49,142 nt of DNA, from positions 1 to 49,142 of the forward strand of contig URJY01000012.1 of the NCBI GenBank assembly GCA_900548275.1, read 5' to 3'. A program made the position numbers and the translations under genes. Source of the stretch: an uncultured Opitutales bacterium. Lineage in GTDB: Bacteria; Verrucomicrobiota; Verrucomicrobiia; Opitutales; Intestinicryptomonadaceae. Below are positions 17,578 to 24,738 of this stretch, one piece after another; position 1 is the stretch's first letter, and each line of letters opens with the position of its first letter. Below the pieces are notes generated by a model. The model made no database searches. It was given only the letters and a program-made list of their open reading frames with translations, and was not told the DNA's origin.

Positions 17578-18938
17578 TATCTAATGCCGCGCTCCCGTAT
17601 GTATGCGCGGATTACGGATTCGTCGGCGGCGGCGATTTCCTTGACGATTTGCCTGTCGAGCAGCCGCTCGAGCGATTCCGCCGTCGGGTGGATGCCGAGC
17701 ACCGACTCTATCAGTTGCGGGAACTTTGCCGCGTGCGCCGTCGAGAGCACGATTTTCGTCGTATCGCCCGAAATGTCCTTGAAACCGCAAGCCGTGTGGG
17801 GGTCGATAACCTTGCCGTACTTTTTGTAGACGTCGGCGATTGTCTGCGAGATTTCCGCGTCGGTCATTCTCGAGGCGCAGAAGTCGTCCGCCTTGAAGTC
17901 TTCGAAAACCCATTTGCCGTCGCGCTTGAACGCCGACATTATTTCGCGGACTTTTGCGGTATCGCCGTTTGTGAAGTAATATATGAAGCGTTCGAAATTC
18001 GAAGCCACTTGGATGTCCATCGACGGAGCGCAGCTGGGCGAGACTTCGGAGACTTCGTAGACTCCCGAATTGAAGAGTCTGTAAAGGATGTCGTTTTGGT
18101 TTGTCGCAACCCTGAATTTTTTTACGGGCAAGCCCGCCTTGTGGGCAAGCCACCCCGCGAACACGTTGCCGAAGTTGCCCGTGGGCACGATAAATTCCAC
18201 ATTGTCGCGCTTTTGCTTGGGCAGTTGCAGCCAAGCGTAGACGTAATAGACGCACTGGGCGAGGATTCGGGCAAGATTTATCGAATTTACCGCCGAAAGA
18301 TTCCACTGTGCCTTGAAGTCCAAATCGCCGAAAAGCGATTTCACTATTGCCTGCGCGTCGTCGAACGTACCGCGGATTGCAATCGGGAAGACGTTTTCCG
18401 CGCCAGTGCAAGTCATTTGGCGTTCCTGCAGGGGCGATATTCTGCCTTCGGGGTACAGTATGAAAATGTTGACGTTTTGTTTGCCGAGCAGACCGTTGAT
18501 TGCCGCGCTACCCGTGTCGCCGCTCGTCGCGCCGAGCACGTTGATTTTCCTGCCGCTTTTCGACAGCAGATACTCGTACAGATTGCCCACAAATTGGAGG
18601 GCGAAGTCTTTGAACGCCAGAGTCGGCCCGTGGTAAAGCTCGAGCAGATAGAGGTCGTCGGAGAATTTCGTAAGCGGGGCTATGCGCGGGTCGTCGAACT
18701 TCGTGTACGAAGCCGACACTATTTTGCGCAGGTCGTTTTCGGGAATGTCGGTTGCGAATATTTTGAGAAATTCAAAGCACAAGTCCGCGTACGAAAGCCC
18801 CTCCCATTCGGTCAGTTTGCCCGAGATGTCGGGAATCGACGCGGGAACGTACAGACCGCCATCGGGTGCCAACCCCTCAGAGACGGCTTCAGAGAATCCG
18901 AGATTTTTACTTTGTCCGCGTGTGCTTGTGTATTTCAT
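17577..18938 (-). CDS. thrC: Threonine synthase
   Basis: 453 aa from the ATG at 18938 (MKYTSTRG). Fold-type II PLP enzyme of the thrC branch typical of Gram-negatives: N-terminal YTSTRG and SEGLAPDGGLYVP, PLP lysine K110 in TLAFKDFALQF, and the phosphate-binding GATSGDTGSAAINGL. It converts O-phosphohomoserine to threonine. It lies downstream of lysC across a 98-base gap with an inverted repeat. Homoserine dehydrogenase and homoserine kinase are not in the window. Confidence 0.95.
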   Translation of the reverse strand: MKYTSTRGQSKNLGFSEAVSEGLAPDGGLYVPASIPDISGKLTEWEGLSYADLCFEFLKIFATDIPENDLRKIVSASYTKFDDPRIAPLTKFSDDLYLLELYHGPTLAFKDFALQFVGNLYEYLLSKSGRKINVLGATSGDTGSAAINGLLGKQNVNIFILYPEGRISPLQERQMTCTGAENVFPIAIRGTFDDAQAIVKSLFGDLDFKAQWNLSAVNSINLARILAQCVYYVYAWLQLPKQKRDNVEFIVPTGNFGNVFAGWLAHKAGLPVKKFRVATNQNDILYRLFNSGVYEVSEVSPSCAPSMDIQVASNFERFIYYFTNGDTAKVREIMSAFKRDGKWVFEDFKADDFCASRMTDAEISQTIADVYKKYGKVIDPHTACGFKDISGDTTKIVLSTAHAAKFPQLIESVLGIHPTAESLERLLDRQIVKEIAAADESVIRAYIRERGIR

Positions 18939-18984
18939 ATTTCTTCGGCGCAACCCGCCGCATTTCGATTAAAACGGTGATAAA

Positions 18985-19027
18985 GCCGAACCTCCTCAGG
19001 TCTATCCGAGTACTGCGGAAGTTCGGC
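18985..19027 (-). terminator. Inverted repeat between lysC and thrC
   Basis: Arms GCCGAAC (18985-18991) and GTTCGGC (19021-19027) enclose about 29 bases just after the lysC stop. The minus-strand exit is only TTTATC, so a weak terminator or a processing hairpin is possible. No leader peptide rich in threonine or lysine codons was found. Confidence 0.35.
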
Positions 19028-19036
19028 GGATGAAAA

Positions 19037-20251
19037 CTACTTGTCGAGCGCGAATGCCGCGTGGAGCGCGTTCGCCGCGAGGTCTGCGTCTTCGAGCGAA
19101 ATGCCGACCGAAATCTTGATTTCGCTTGTCGTGATAATCTGCACGTTGATGCTGTTTTCGGCGAGCGTCTGGAAGAACTTCGCCGCGACGCCGCTGTGCG
19201 AGCGCATGCCCGTGCCGATGACCGAAACTTTCGCGATGTCGCCCGTAATCGAGACCGTCGCGCCCTTGATGCCGTCGCAGTGTGCGCGGAGGACTTTTTC
19301 GGCTTTCGCCGCGTCGTCTTTGGAGACCGTAAAGGTCAGGTTCGCCCTGCCGCCGCGACCTACGTTTTGGACAATCATATCGACCACTATGCCCGCTTCG
19401 CCCAATTCGCGGAAGATGTCCGCCGCCGTTCCGGGTTTGTCGGGGATGTCGCTTACGGTGACTTTCGTCTGGTTTCTGTCTATTGCAACGCCGCTGATTA
19501 CGACGTCTTCCAATGATGGTGCTTCCGATTTCACTATTGTTCCGGGTTCGTTGTTAAAGCTTGAGCGCACTTCGAAAACCACGTTGTGTTTCTGCGCAAA
19601 TTCGACGCTTCTGGCCTGCATTACCTTCGAGCCGAGAGACGCCATTTCCAAGAGTTCTTCGTACGACATTTCGGGAATCTTGCGCGCGTTTTTCACCACG
19701 CGCGGGTCGGCAGTGTACACGCCGCTTACGTCGGTGTAGATTTGGCAGATGTCGGCCTTGAGTGCCGCCGCAAGTGCTATTGCCGAAAGGTCGCTGCCGC
19801 CGCGTCCGAGGGTCGAAACGTTGCCGTGGCGGTCGATGCCCTGAAAGCCCGCAACGATTACAACTTCGCCTCTGTCGAGGCACTCGCGGATGTCGCCGCC
19901 GGTGATTTCCACGATTCTTGCGCGGGTGTGGGCGTCGTCGGTGATGATGCCCGCCTGCGCGCCCGTGCGCGAGACTGCCTTTACGCCAAGCGAGTGCAGC
20001 GCCATTGCCGTGAGGGCGATTGTTTCCTGTTCGCCAACGGCAAGGAGCATATCCATTTCGCGCTCGTCGGGTTCGGACGAGAATGTTTTGGCGCGGGCGA
20101 TGAGTTCGTTCGTAACGCCGCTGCGTGCCGAGACGACGACAACAACCTGATTTCCGCCGTCCACGAAAGTCTTAATGCGTTTGGCGACGTTCAAAATTCT
20201 GTCGGTATCGCCGACAGACGTTCCGCCGTATTTCTGTACTATCAATGACAT
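19037..20251 (-). CDS. lysC: Aspartate kinase
   Basis: 404 aa monofunctional enzyme. Amino-acid kinase domain with KYGGTSVG (7-14), the substrate loop GRGGSDLSA (about 149-157) and two ACT domains in the last 140 residues (about 265-330 and 345-400). It phosphorylates aspartate, the first step to lysine, threonine, methionine and diaminopimelate. The tandem ACT layout is that of enzymes inhibited by lysine and/or threonine. Start ATG at 20251, 47 bases downstream of a hairpin with a T-rich exit, so attenuation is possible. Confidence 0.95.
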   Translation of the reverse strand: MSLIVQKYGGTSVGDTDRILNVAKRIKTFVDGGNQVVVVVSARSGVTNELIARAKTFSSEPDEREMDMLLAVGEQETIALTAMALHSLGVKAVSRTGAQAGIITDDAHTRARIVEITGGDIRECLDRGEVVIVAGFQGIDRHGNVSTLGRGGSDLSAIALAAALKADICQIYTDVSGVYTADPRVVKNARKIPEMSYEELLEMASLGSKVMQARSVEFAQKHNVVFEVRSSFNNEPGTIVKSEAPSLEDVVISGVAIDRNQTKVTVSDIPDKPGTAADIFRELGEAGIVVDMIVQNVGRGGRANLTFTVSKDDAAKAEKVLRAHCDGIKGATVSITGDIAKVSVIGTGMRSHSGVAAKFFQTLAENSINVQIITTSEIKISVGISLEDADLAANALHAAFALDK

Positions 20252-20283
20252 ATATTTGCCTGTTTGCGCGCTATTTATACGCT

Positions 20284-20329
20284 TCCGTTAAAAATATTAA
20301 GCGGAGAGGATGACACATCCGCCCGCTTA
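20284..20329 (-). terminator. Terminator or attenuator between hisN and lysC
   Basis: Long interrupted stem read on the minus strand: TAAGCGG and GGATG pair with CATCC and CCGCTTA (plus-strand arms 20298-20304, 20308-20312, 20316-20320, 20323-20329), followed on the minus strand by ATATTTTTAA. It lies 57 bases after the hisN stop and 46 bases before lysC. Either it ends hisN or it acts in a lysC leader; a TTGACT just upstream (complement of 20329-20334) overlaps the stem. Confidence 0.65.
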
Positions 20330-20385
20330 GTCAACACTTTATATATAGCGACACCGTCCGAAATATCTTTAGGCGTCCGCCTTCC

Positions 20386-21156
20386 CTACTCTTCGGGATT
20401 GAGTGTTTTCAGCACTTGGGCGTGCAGTTCGGGCGTGCACGAGGCTATCAGACCGTCCCTGCCGATGTTGTCGCCGCCGTGCCAGTCGCTGAATGCCGCG
20501 CCGCAGCCGCGCAGGGCGGGCAGGATTGCGGTGAGGTCCCACACTTCCAGAATTGCGTCGCACATAACATGTGCCAAGCCGCGGCAGACGAGCATATAGC
20601 CGTAGCAGTCGCCCCAAGTTCTGGCTATTGCCGCCTCCTTTTCGAGTGCCGCCCAGCCCTTTTCGGAATGCAGGTTGCGGCAGTAGCGGCTGTCGGATGT
20701 CAGAAGGGTTATCGATTTTGTGTCGGTCTTTTTCGACGGATTGACTTGCACGCCGTTGAAAAGGCACGTTTTGCAGTCGCCCACGATGCGCTCTTTCAGA
20801 ATCGGCTGGTTGATTAGCCCCAGAATCGGCTCGCCGCGGAAGCGAAGCCCGATGAGCGTGCCGAAAAGCGGCACCCCCGAGATGAACGATTTCGTGCCGT
20901 CGATGGGGTCGAGCACCCACTGGAATTCCGAATCTTCGTTGACGTTGCCGAATTCCTCGCCGATTATTCCGTGGTTCGGGAATTTTTTCACGATTGCCTC
21001 GCGCAGCATAATTTCCGTATTGCGGTCTATTTCCGTTACGGGGGAGGCGTCTTTTTTCAAATCTACGTGGATTTTTTTGCCGAAATTTGCGGCTATGTAT
21101 TCGCCGCTTTTGTCCGCCATTTCGTTAATAAAAATCTTGAAACTTTCAGTATCCAT
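20386..21156 (-). CDS. hisN: Inositol monophosphatase-family enzyme, probable histidinol-phosphatase
   Basis: 256 aa from the ATG at 21156; the reading extended upstream to 21567 overlaps the divergent exonuclease. Metal-binding motifs of the IMPase superfamily are present: GEEFG (E67, E68), DPIDGTKSF (D83, D86) and WDLTAILP with GGDNIGRDGLIAS. The spacing resembles HisN-type histidinol-phosphate phosphatase, which makes histidinol, but inositol-1-phosphatase cannot be excluded by eye. No other his genes are nearby. Its start is only 37 bases from the divergent exonuclease start, so the two promoters must overlap each other or the coding regions. Confidence 0.75.
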   Translation of the reverse strand: MDTESFKIFINEMADKSGEYIAANFGKKIHVDLKKDASPVTEIDRNTEIMLREAIVKKFPNHGIIGEEFGNVNEDSEFQWVLDPIDGTKSFISGVPLFGTLIGLRFRGEPILGLINQPILKERIVGDCKTCLFNGVQVNPSKKTDTKSITLLTSDSRYCRNLHSEKGWAALEKEAAIARTWGDCYGYMLVCRGLAHVMCDAILEVWDLTAILPALRGCGAAFSDWHGGDNIGRDGLIASCTPELHAQVLKTLNPEE

Positions 21157-21193
21157 AGCAGTAATATTCACAAAGCACGGACGTTTTCGCAAG

Positions 21194-21841
21194 ATGAAAA
21201 ACATAAATATTCCGATATTCGCAATAGACTTCGAGGGCTCGAGGAAAATCGGCGTGGTCGAGTTTGCCGCGGCGAGAATCGAGTGCGGTGAGGTCGTCGG
21301 AATGTACACGTCGGTATGCGCCCCGAAGACGAAAATTCCGCAGCGCGACGCCGAATTTTTCGGTATCGACAATGCCGAAGCTTTCGCGCACAAGCCGTTT
21401 GCCGAGCATATCGGCGAGTTTTGCAGAATGCGCAGGGACGGAATTTTTGCGGCGCACAACGCCTCAGTCGAAGACGGTCTGTTGCGCGACGCCGCCCCCG
21501 CCCCCGCGATTGTCCCCGATTTTGTGCGCGGCGGGCAGGTTGCCGCGTGGTCGCCGTGGCTCGACACCTGTGCGTTGCTGAAAAATCTTTTTCCCGACCT
21601 CGAATCGGCGAAGCTTTCGGCGGCGATAGAGGCGTTTTCGCTCCGCGAAAGGCTCGATGTTCTCGCCGAAAGGTTTTGTCCGCCGCGTCGCAGAAAATGG
21701 CATTGTGCGCCCTATGACGCGCTTGCTTGTGCGTTGCTTCTGCTTTTTGTCTGCGGGCTTGACGGTTTCGAAAATGTCGACGTTGCGTGGCTTGCAAGGT
21801 TTTCGTCCGCGGGGTTCGACGCAACGGCAAGTCTCTTTTAA
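21194..21841 (+). CDS. DnaQ-like 3'-5' exonuclease (DEDDh)
   Basis: 215 aa from the ATG at 21194. Motif I FAIDFEG (D12, E14), motif II AHNASVED (about 88-95) and the late HxxxxD in HCAPYDALACA give the DEDDh set of DNA polymerase III epsilon-like exonucleases. Residues between motifs II and III are unusually Pro/Ala-rich (DAAPAPAIVP), and the spacing to motif III is long. Probably a nuclease in DNA repair or RNA turnover; no polymerase or UvrC-like domain is fused. Codons here end in T far more often than in plus-strand genes at 0.2-10 kb. The next gene starts 5 bases after the stop. Confidence 0.75.
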   Translation: MKNINIPIFAIDFEGSRKIGVVEFAAARIECGEVVGMYTSVCAPKTKIPQRDAEFFGIDNAEAFAHKPFAEHIGEFCRMRRDGIFAAHNASVEDGLLRDAAPAPAIVPDFVRGGQVAAWSPWLDTCALLKNLFPDLESAKLSAAIEAFSLRERLDVLAERFCPPRRRKWHCAPYDALACALLLLFVCGLDGFENVDVAWLARFSSAGFDATASLF

Positions 21842-21846
21842 CGGTT

Positions 21847-22281
21847 ATGCGCAGCAATTCGAAATTGAGGTTATTGAATGCCCTGCTCGCCGCGGGTTCG
21901 CCCTTTGCCAACGACGTTTTTGCCGACGCGTCCGAGGGCATTGAGTTTGCCATCAAAAGCGGGTGTGTCGACATTGCGCTCGAGCCGTTTGCGAAGAAAA
22001 TCCTGCGTCTTTACGACCCCGATGCGCATCTCGAGTTTCTCGATTTCGAAAATTCGCATTTCGACCCGCTCTTTGCGTTTGTCGCCGTTTCCGACTGTGC
22101 GAAGCGGCTTGCGGGCTACGGGCGGGCTGTCTTGATTGTATCGGGGCTTGAGCGGGCGGGGATTTCGCCCAATGCCCGAATGACTTCCAAGCGCAAGTCG
22201 GAGTATGCCGAAAATATGGATGTTCTCGAGTCTTATTTGACGCGTTTCGAGTTCGAAAATGTCGAGATTATTTTCATTTGA
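21847..22281 (+). CDS. Unknown protein
   Basis: 144 aa from the ATG at 21847, directly after the exonuclease stop; an earlier in-frame ATG at 21787 would overlap that gene by 55 bases. I recognise no family. There is no signal peptide or membrane helix. It is a mixed alpha/beta, acidic protein with many Phe and Asp (EFLDFENSHFDPLFAFVAV) and a nucleotide-fold-like hydrophobic strand GRAVLIVSGL near 95-104. The tight spacing suggests co-expression with the exonuclease. It lacks strong disallowed-codon features and keeps the same T-ending codon style as its neighbours, which supports it being real. Confidence 0.55.
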   Translation: MRSNSKLRLLNALLAAGSPFANDVFADASEGIEFAIKSGCVDIALEPFAKKILRLYDPDAHLEFLDFENSHFDPLFAFVAVSDCAKRLAGYGRAVLIVSGLERAGISPNARMTSKRKSEYAENMDVLESYLTRFEFENVEIIFI

Positions 22282-22312
22282 CGTCCTCCCGCAAAATTCC
22301 CCAAAAATCCTG

Positions 22313-22340
22313 TTGCATTGTCGCGCCGTTGCGCTACATT
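22313..22340 (+). promoter_or_regulatory. Candidate promoter of the HinT-like gene
   Basis: -35 TTGCAT (22313-22318), 16-base spacer, -10 TACATT (22335-22340). The predicted transcript start is about 22347, essentially at the ATG (22349), so the mRNA would be leaderless. Confidence 0.45.
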
Positions 22341-22348
22341 TTCGGTTT

Positions 22349-22687
22349 ATGAAAACTCTTTTCGAGAAAATACTCGACGGCGAGATTCCCTCGAAGATTG
22401 TCTATCGCGACGATGTTTGTGCCGCGATAAACGACATCAATCCTCAGGCTCCCACGCATGTGTTGCTCTTCCCCGTCAAGCCCATTGAACGGCTTGCCAA
22501 GGCGGAGGATTCCGATGCCCAGATTCTCGCCCATCTTATGCTCACCGTCCCCAAGGTCGCAAAGCTTTGCGGTTTGGATGACGGTTTCAGGGTTGTAATC
22601 AACAATGGGTTGATGGCGGGCGAAACTGTCCCGCATCTGCACATCCACATCCTCGGAGGCCGCCCCTTCCACTGGCCCCCCGGCTGA
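22349..22687 (+). CDS. HinT-like HIT-family protein
   Basis: 112 aa from the ATG at 22349. Typical short HinT: LFEKILDGEIPSKIVYRDD at the N-terminus and the triad PHLHIHILGG (His 96, 98, 100). HinT proteins hydrolyse AMP-lysine and other purine nucleotide phosphoramidates. It is the second HIT protein of the window and belongs to a different branch from the one at 5474. The reading frame ends in PFHWPPG, as in many HinT proteins. A cluster of palindromes begins two bases after the stop. Confidence 0.92.
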   Translation: MKTLFEKILDGEIPSKIVYRDDVCAAINDINPQAPTHVLLFPVKPIERLAKAEDSDAQILAHLMLTVPKVAKLCGLDDGFRVVINNGLMAGETVPHLHIHILGGRPFHWPPG

Positions 22688-22689
22688 GC

Positions 22690-22800
22690 GCAGGCTGCAG
22701 CCTGCACGGCTACGGAACTTCGTTCCTACTTGTGATACCTCGGCGCGACTATAGTCGCGCCTTTTCTGTATAAGTTCGCATTGCCTGCGGCAATCGCTTT
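22690..22800 (+). repeat. Dispersed palindromic repeat, copy 2, with hairpin cluster
   Basis: Four dyads in a row: GCAGGCTGCAGCCTGC (22690-22705, perfect 16-bp palindrome), GGAAC-ttc-GTTCC (22714-22726), GGCGCGACTATAGTCGCGCC (22742-22761, perfect 20-bp palindrome) and ATTGC-ctgcg-GCAAT (22780-22794). The palindrome, a 9-base T-rich spacer and TAAGTTCGCATTGC (22771-22784) repeat, in the opposite orientation, the element at 87-130. It follows the HinT stop by two bases. No ORF with coding character and no tRNA fold was seen from 22688 to 22925. Confidence 0.65.
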
Positions 22801-22925
22801 GTTTGTTAGAACTCATTTTCTCTATTTTCGAAACCTGTTAATAATGCTTGTTTGATGGGACTGTTTCATTTTCGCCGAAACACGTTAATTAGACTTGAAA
22901 AGGTCAGTATTGATGGTAGTAAGAA

Positions 22926-23492
22926 ATGAGAATGAAAGGAGAGCGGAAGACCGAAGATTGTCCCAACCTGTATTTGCTTGGCTTTATGGGTACGGGGAAG
23001 TCGTCGATTGGCAAGAGGCTTGCAGCCCGTCTCGGTTTCCGCTTTCTCGATTCCGACGCCGAAATCGAAAAGCTTTGCGGTATGGAAACAAAGGATATTT
23101 TCGCGAAATTCGGCGAGGAAAAATTCCGTCAAATGGAACGCGAATTTATCGAAAGCGGTCATCCCGACCACAACTGTGTCGTTGCCTGCGGCGGCGGGCT
23201 TTGCTGCCGCGACGGAATGCCCGAGCTTGTGAAATCGAAAGGTGTAAGCGTTGTGCTTTTCAGCACTCCCGACGAAATTTTCGAGCGCGTTTCGAGCAAC
23301 GACAAGCGTCCGCTTCTGAATGTGGACAATCCCAGAGAGCGAATCGCAAATCTGTTGCGCGAGCGCACACCCTACTATATGAGAAGCGGCGTTGCAATCG
23401 CCGCCGACAGGAATATGAAAATTACCGAAGACCGTATTATGCGCATATACGCGGCGCAAAAACGCCGTCTGAAAAAATCGAAATTGCGGTAA
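22926..23492 (+). CDS. aroK: Shikimate kinase
   Basis: 188 aa. P-loop GFMGTGKSS (19-27), shikimate-binding FLDSD (40-44), the GGG loop in ACGGGLCC (about 96-103) and a lid-region arginine run (NDKRPLL). It phosphorylates shikimate on the way to chorismate, the precursor used by MqnA in this window. The start is 22926 or the in-frame ATG two codons later (22932); neither has a clear Shine-Dalgarno. Followed at once by a bidirectional terminator. Confidence 0.93.
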   Translation: MRMKGERKTEDCPNLYLLGFMGTGKSSIGKRLAARLGFRFLDSDAEIEKLCGMETKDIFAKFGEEKFRQMEREFIESGHPDHNCVVACGGGLCCRDGMPELVKSKGVSVVLFSTPDEIFERVSSNDKRPLLNVDNPRERIANLLRERTPYYMRSGVAIAADRNMKITEDRIMRIYAAQKRRLKKSKLR

Positions 23493-23532
23493 AAAAAGCC
23501 GAAGGAAATCGAAAAATCCGTCGGCTTTTTTT
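23492..23532 (+). terminator. Bidirectional terminator, aroK and DevC-like permease
   Basis: AAAAAAGCCGA (23492-23502) pairs with TCGGCTTTTTT (23521-23531). A T run follows on both strands, so it can stop aroK (plus) and the permease gene (minus, stop at 23547). Confidence 0.85.
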
Positions 23533-23546
23533 GTGTAAAAATTTCG

Positions 23547-24737
23547 TCAGAATATGTCGGCGGGGTTTGCGTTTCTGAGTTTGCGCGTCGCCAGAAGCCC
23601 CGCGGCTACGCACATCGAAAGCGAAAGACCGAACACGATAAACAGGCTTTCGACCGACATATACGTCGGCATTCCAGCAATCTCGCGCGTCATAAAATAC
23701 AGAAGTTCCGCAAGCAACGCCCCCGGAATGAACCCCAAGAACGACAGAATGAAAGACTCCTGCACAATAATCCACACAAAGAACGAATCGGCAAAGCCCA
23801 CCGCCTTAAGTGTTGCGTATTCGGGGATGTGGTCGGAAACGTCCGTGTAGAGAATTTGGTAGACAATCACCGCGCCGACGAAAATGGCAACCGCCATCGA
23901 CGCGCCGATGACAAAGCCTATCGGCGTGCGCTCGCCCCAGTAGGCTTTTTCGGACTTCACGAACTGCTCTTTCGTCATAACCTTGACGCTTTCGGGGTAC
24001 ATTTTGCGGAGCGACTGCGCGACCTTTTCGGCGTCCGCGCCCTTGCGGAGTTTGAGCACGCCCACGTTGCTTACGCCCGAAGAATCGTGCGGCCAGAACT
24101 CTTCGAGGGTTGCAAGGCTCATCAGCACGTTTCCGTCGGCGGCGAATGTCGGACCTATTTTTATCAGTCCCACGATGTCCGACTTCGAACCCGCAATTTC
24201 CGTTCTCGCCCTGCCGTCCCTTTCGAAAAGCTTTCCGACGCTGCCGTACTGCGAGCGCGAGAGCGAATCGAACAGAACGTTGCCGTGAGTTTTCAGCAGA
24301 TTTTGCTGTTTTAAAATATCCTCCGATAGAAAAACTTTTCTCGACGGGTCGAATGCGATAAGGAAAATGTCGCGCTCCCTGCCGTCCTCGACATTTTTAA
24401 ACGATGCGCAGCCGAGCTTTACGGCGTTTGCCTCGACCACGTCGGGGTTCGCCAACGCCTGATGGAGTCTGACATTGGCAAAGCCCCTGCCCACCCCGAA
24501 ATATTCGTAGTGCGAGCCGACAACCATCACCTGCCCGTCGAGCAGCAGCAGAGGCCCGAGCACCTGTTTGTAGAGTGCCTTTTGAAGCCCCATTTGAAAG
24601 AGCATCATCGCCACCGCGAAAGTTATGCCCGCCAGAGCCACCGCGAACCGCTTGCTTTCGGATGCGAGCTGAAGCCACGCAAGCGGAATCCCGAGCGGAA
24701 CGATTTTTTCGAAAAGACTTTTTTGGGACTGCGCCAC
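23547..24737 (-). CDS. DevC-like ABC transporter permease (FtsX fold)
   Basis: 396 aa starting with GTG at 24737, one base after the adaptor gene stop. Four membrane helices in the MacB/FtsX arrangement: one near 30-50, a large extracytoplasmic domain (about 55-270), then three near 275-300, 320-345 and 355-385 (FVIGASMAVAIFVGAVIVYQ and following). The domain content resembles the DevC permease of DevBCA exporters, which pair with an HlyD-like adaptor and a separate ATPase to export lipids or other substrates via TolC. No ATPase gene is adjacent or anywhere in the window. Substrate unknown. Confidence 0.8.
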   Translation of the reverse strand: MAQSQKSLFEKIVPLGIPLAWLQLASESKRFAVALAGITFAVAMMLFQMGLQKALYKQVLGPLLLLDGQVMVVGSHYEYFGVGRGFANVRLHQALANPDVVEANAVKLGCASFKNVEDGRERDIFLIAFDPSRKVFLSEDILKQQNLLKTHGNVLFDSLSRSQYGSVGKLFERDGRARTEIAGSKSDIVGLIKIGPTFAADGNVLMSLATLEEFWPHDSSGVSNVGVLKLRKGADAEKVAQSLRKMYPESVKVMTKEQFVKSEKAYWGERTPIGFVIGASMAVAIFVGAVIVYQILYTDVSDHIPEYATLKAVGFADSFFVWIIVQESFILSFLGFIPGALLAELLYFMTREIAGMPTYMSVESLFIVFGLSLSMCVAAGLLATRKLRNANPADIF

Positions 24738-24738
24738 T

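Noticed and set aside
20252..20385. Lysine riboswitch upstream of lysC
   Set aside because: The gap is too short and lacks the conserved multi-helix core; only a single interrupted stem is present.
22688..22925. A tRNA or riboswitch in the palindrome-rich gap
   Set aside because: No cloverleaf with anticodon arm and no known riboswitch core; the dyads are simple palindromes shared with the left end.
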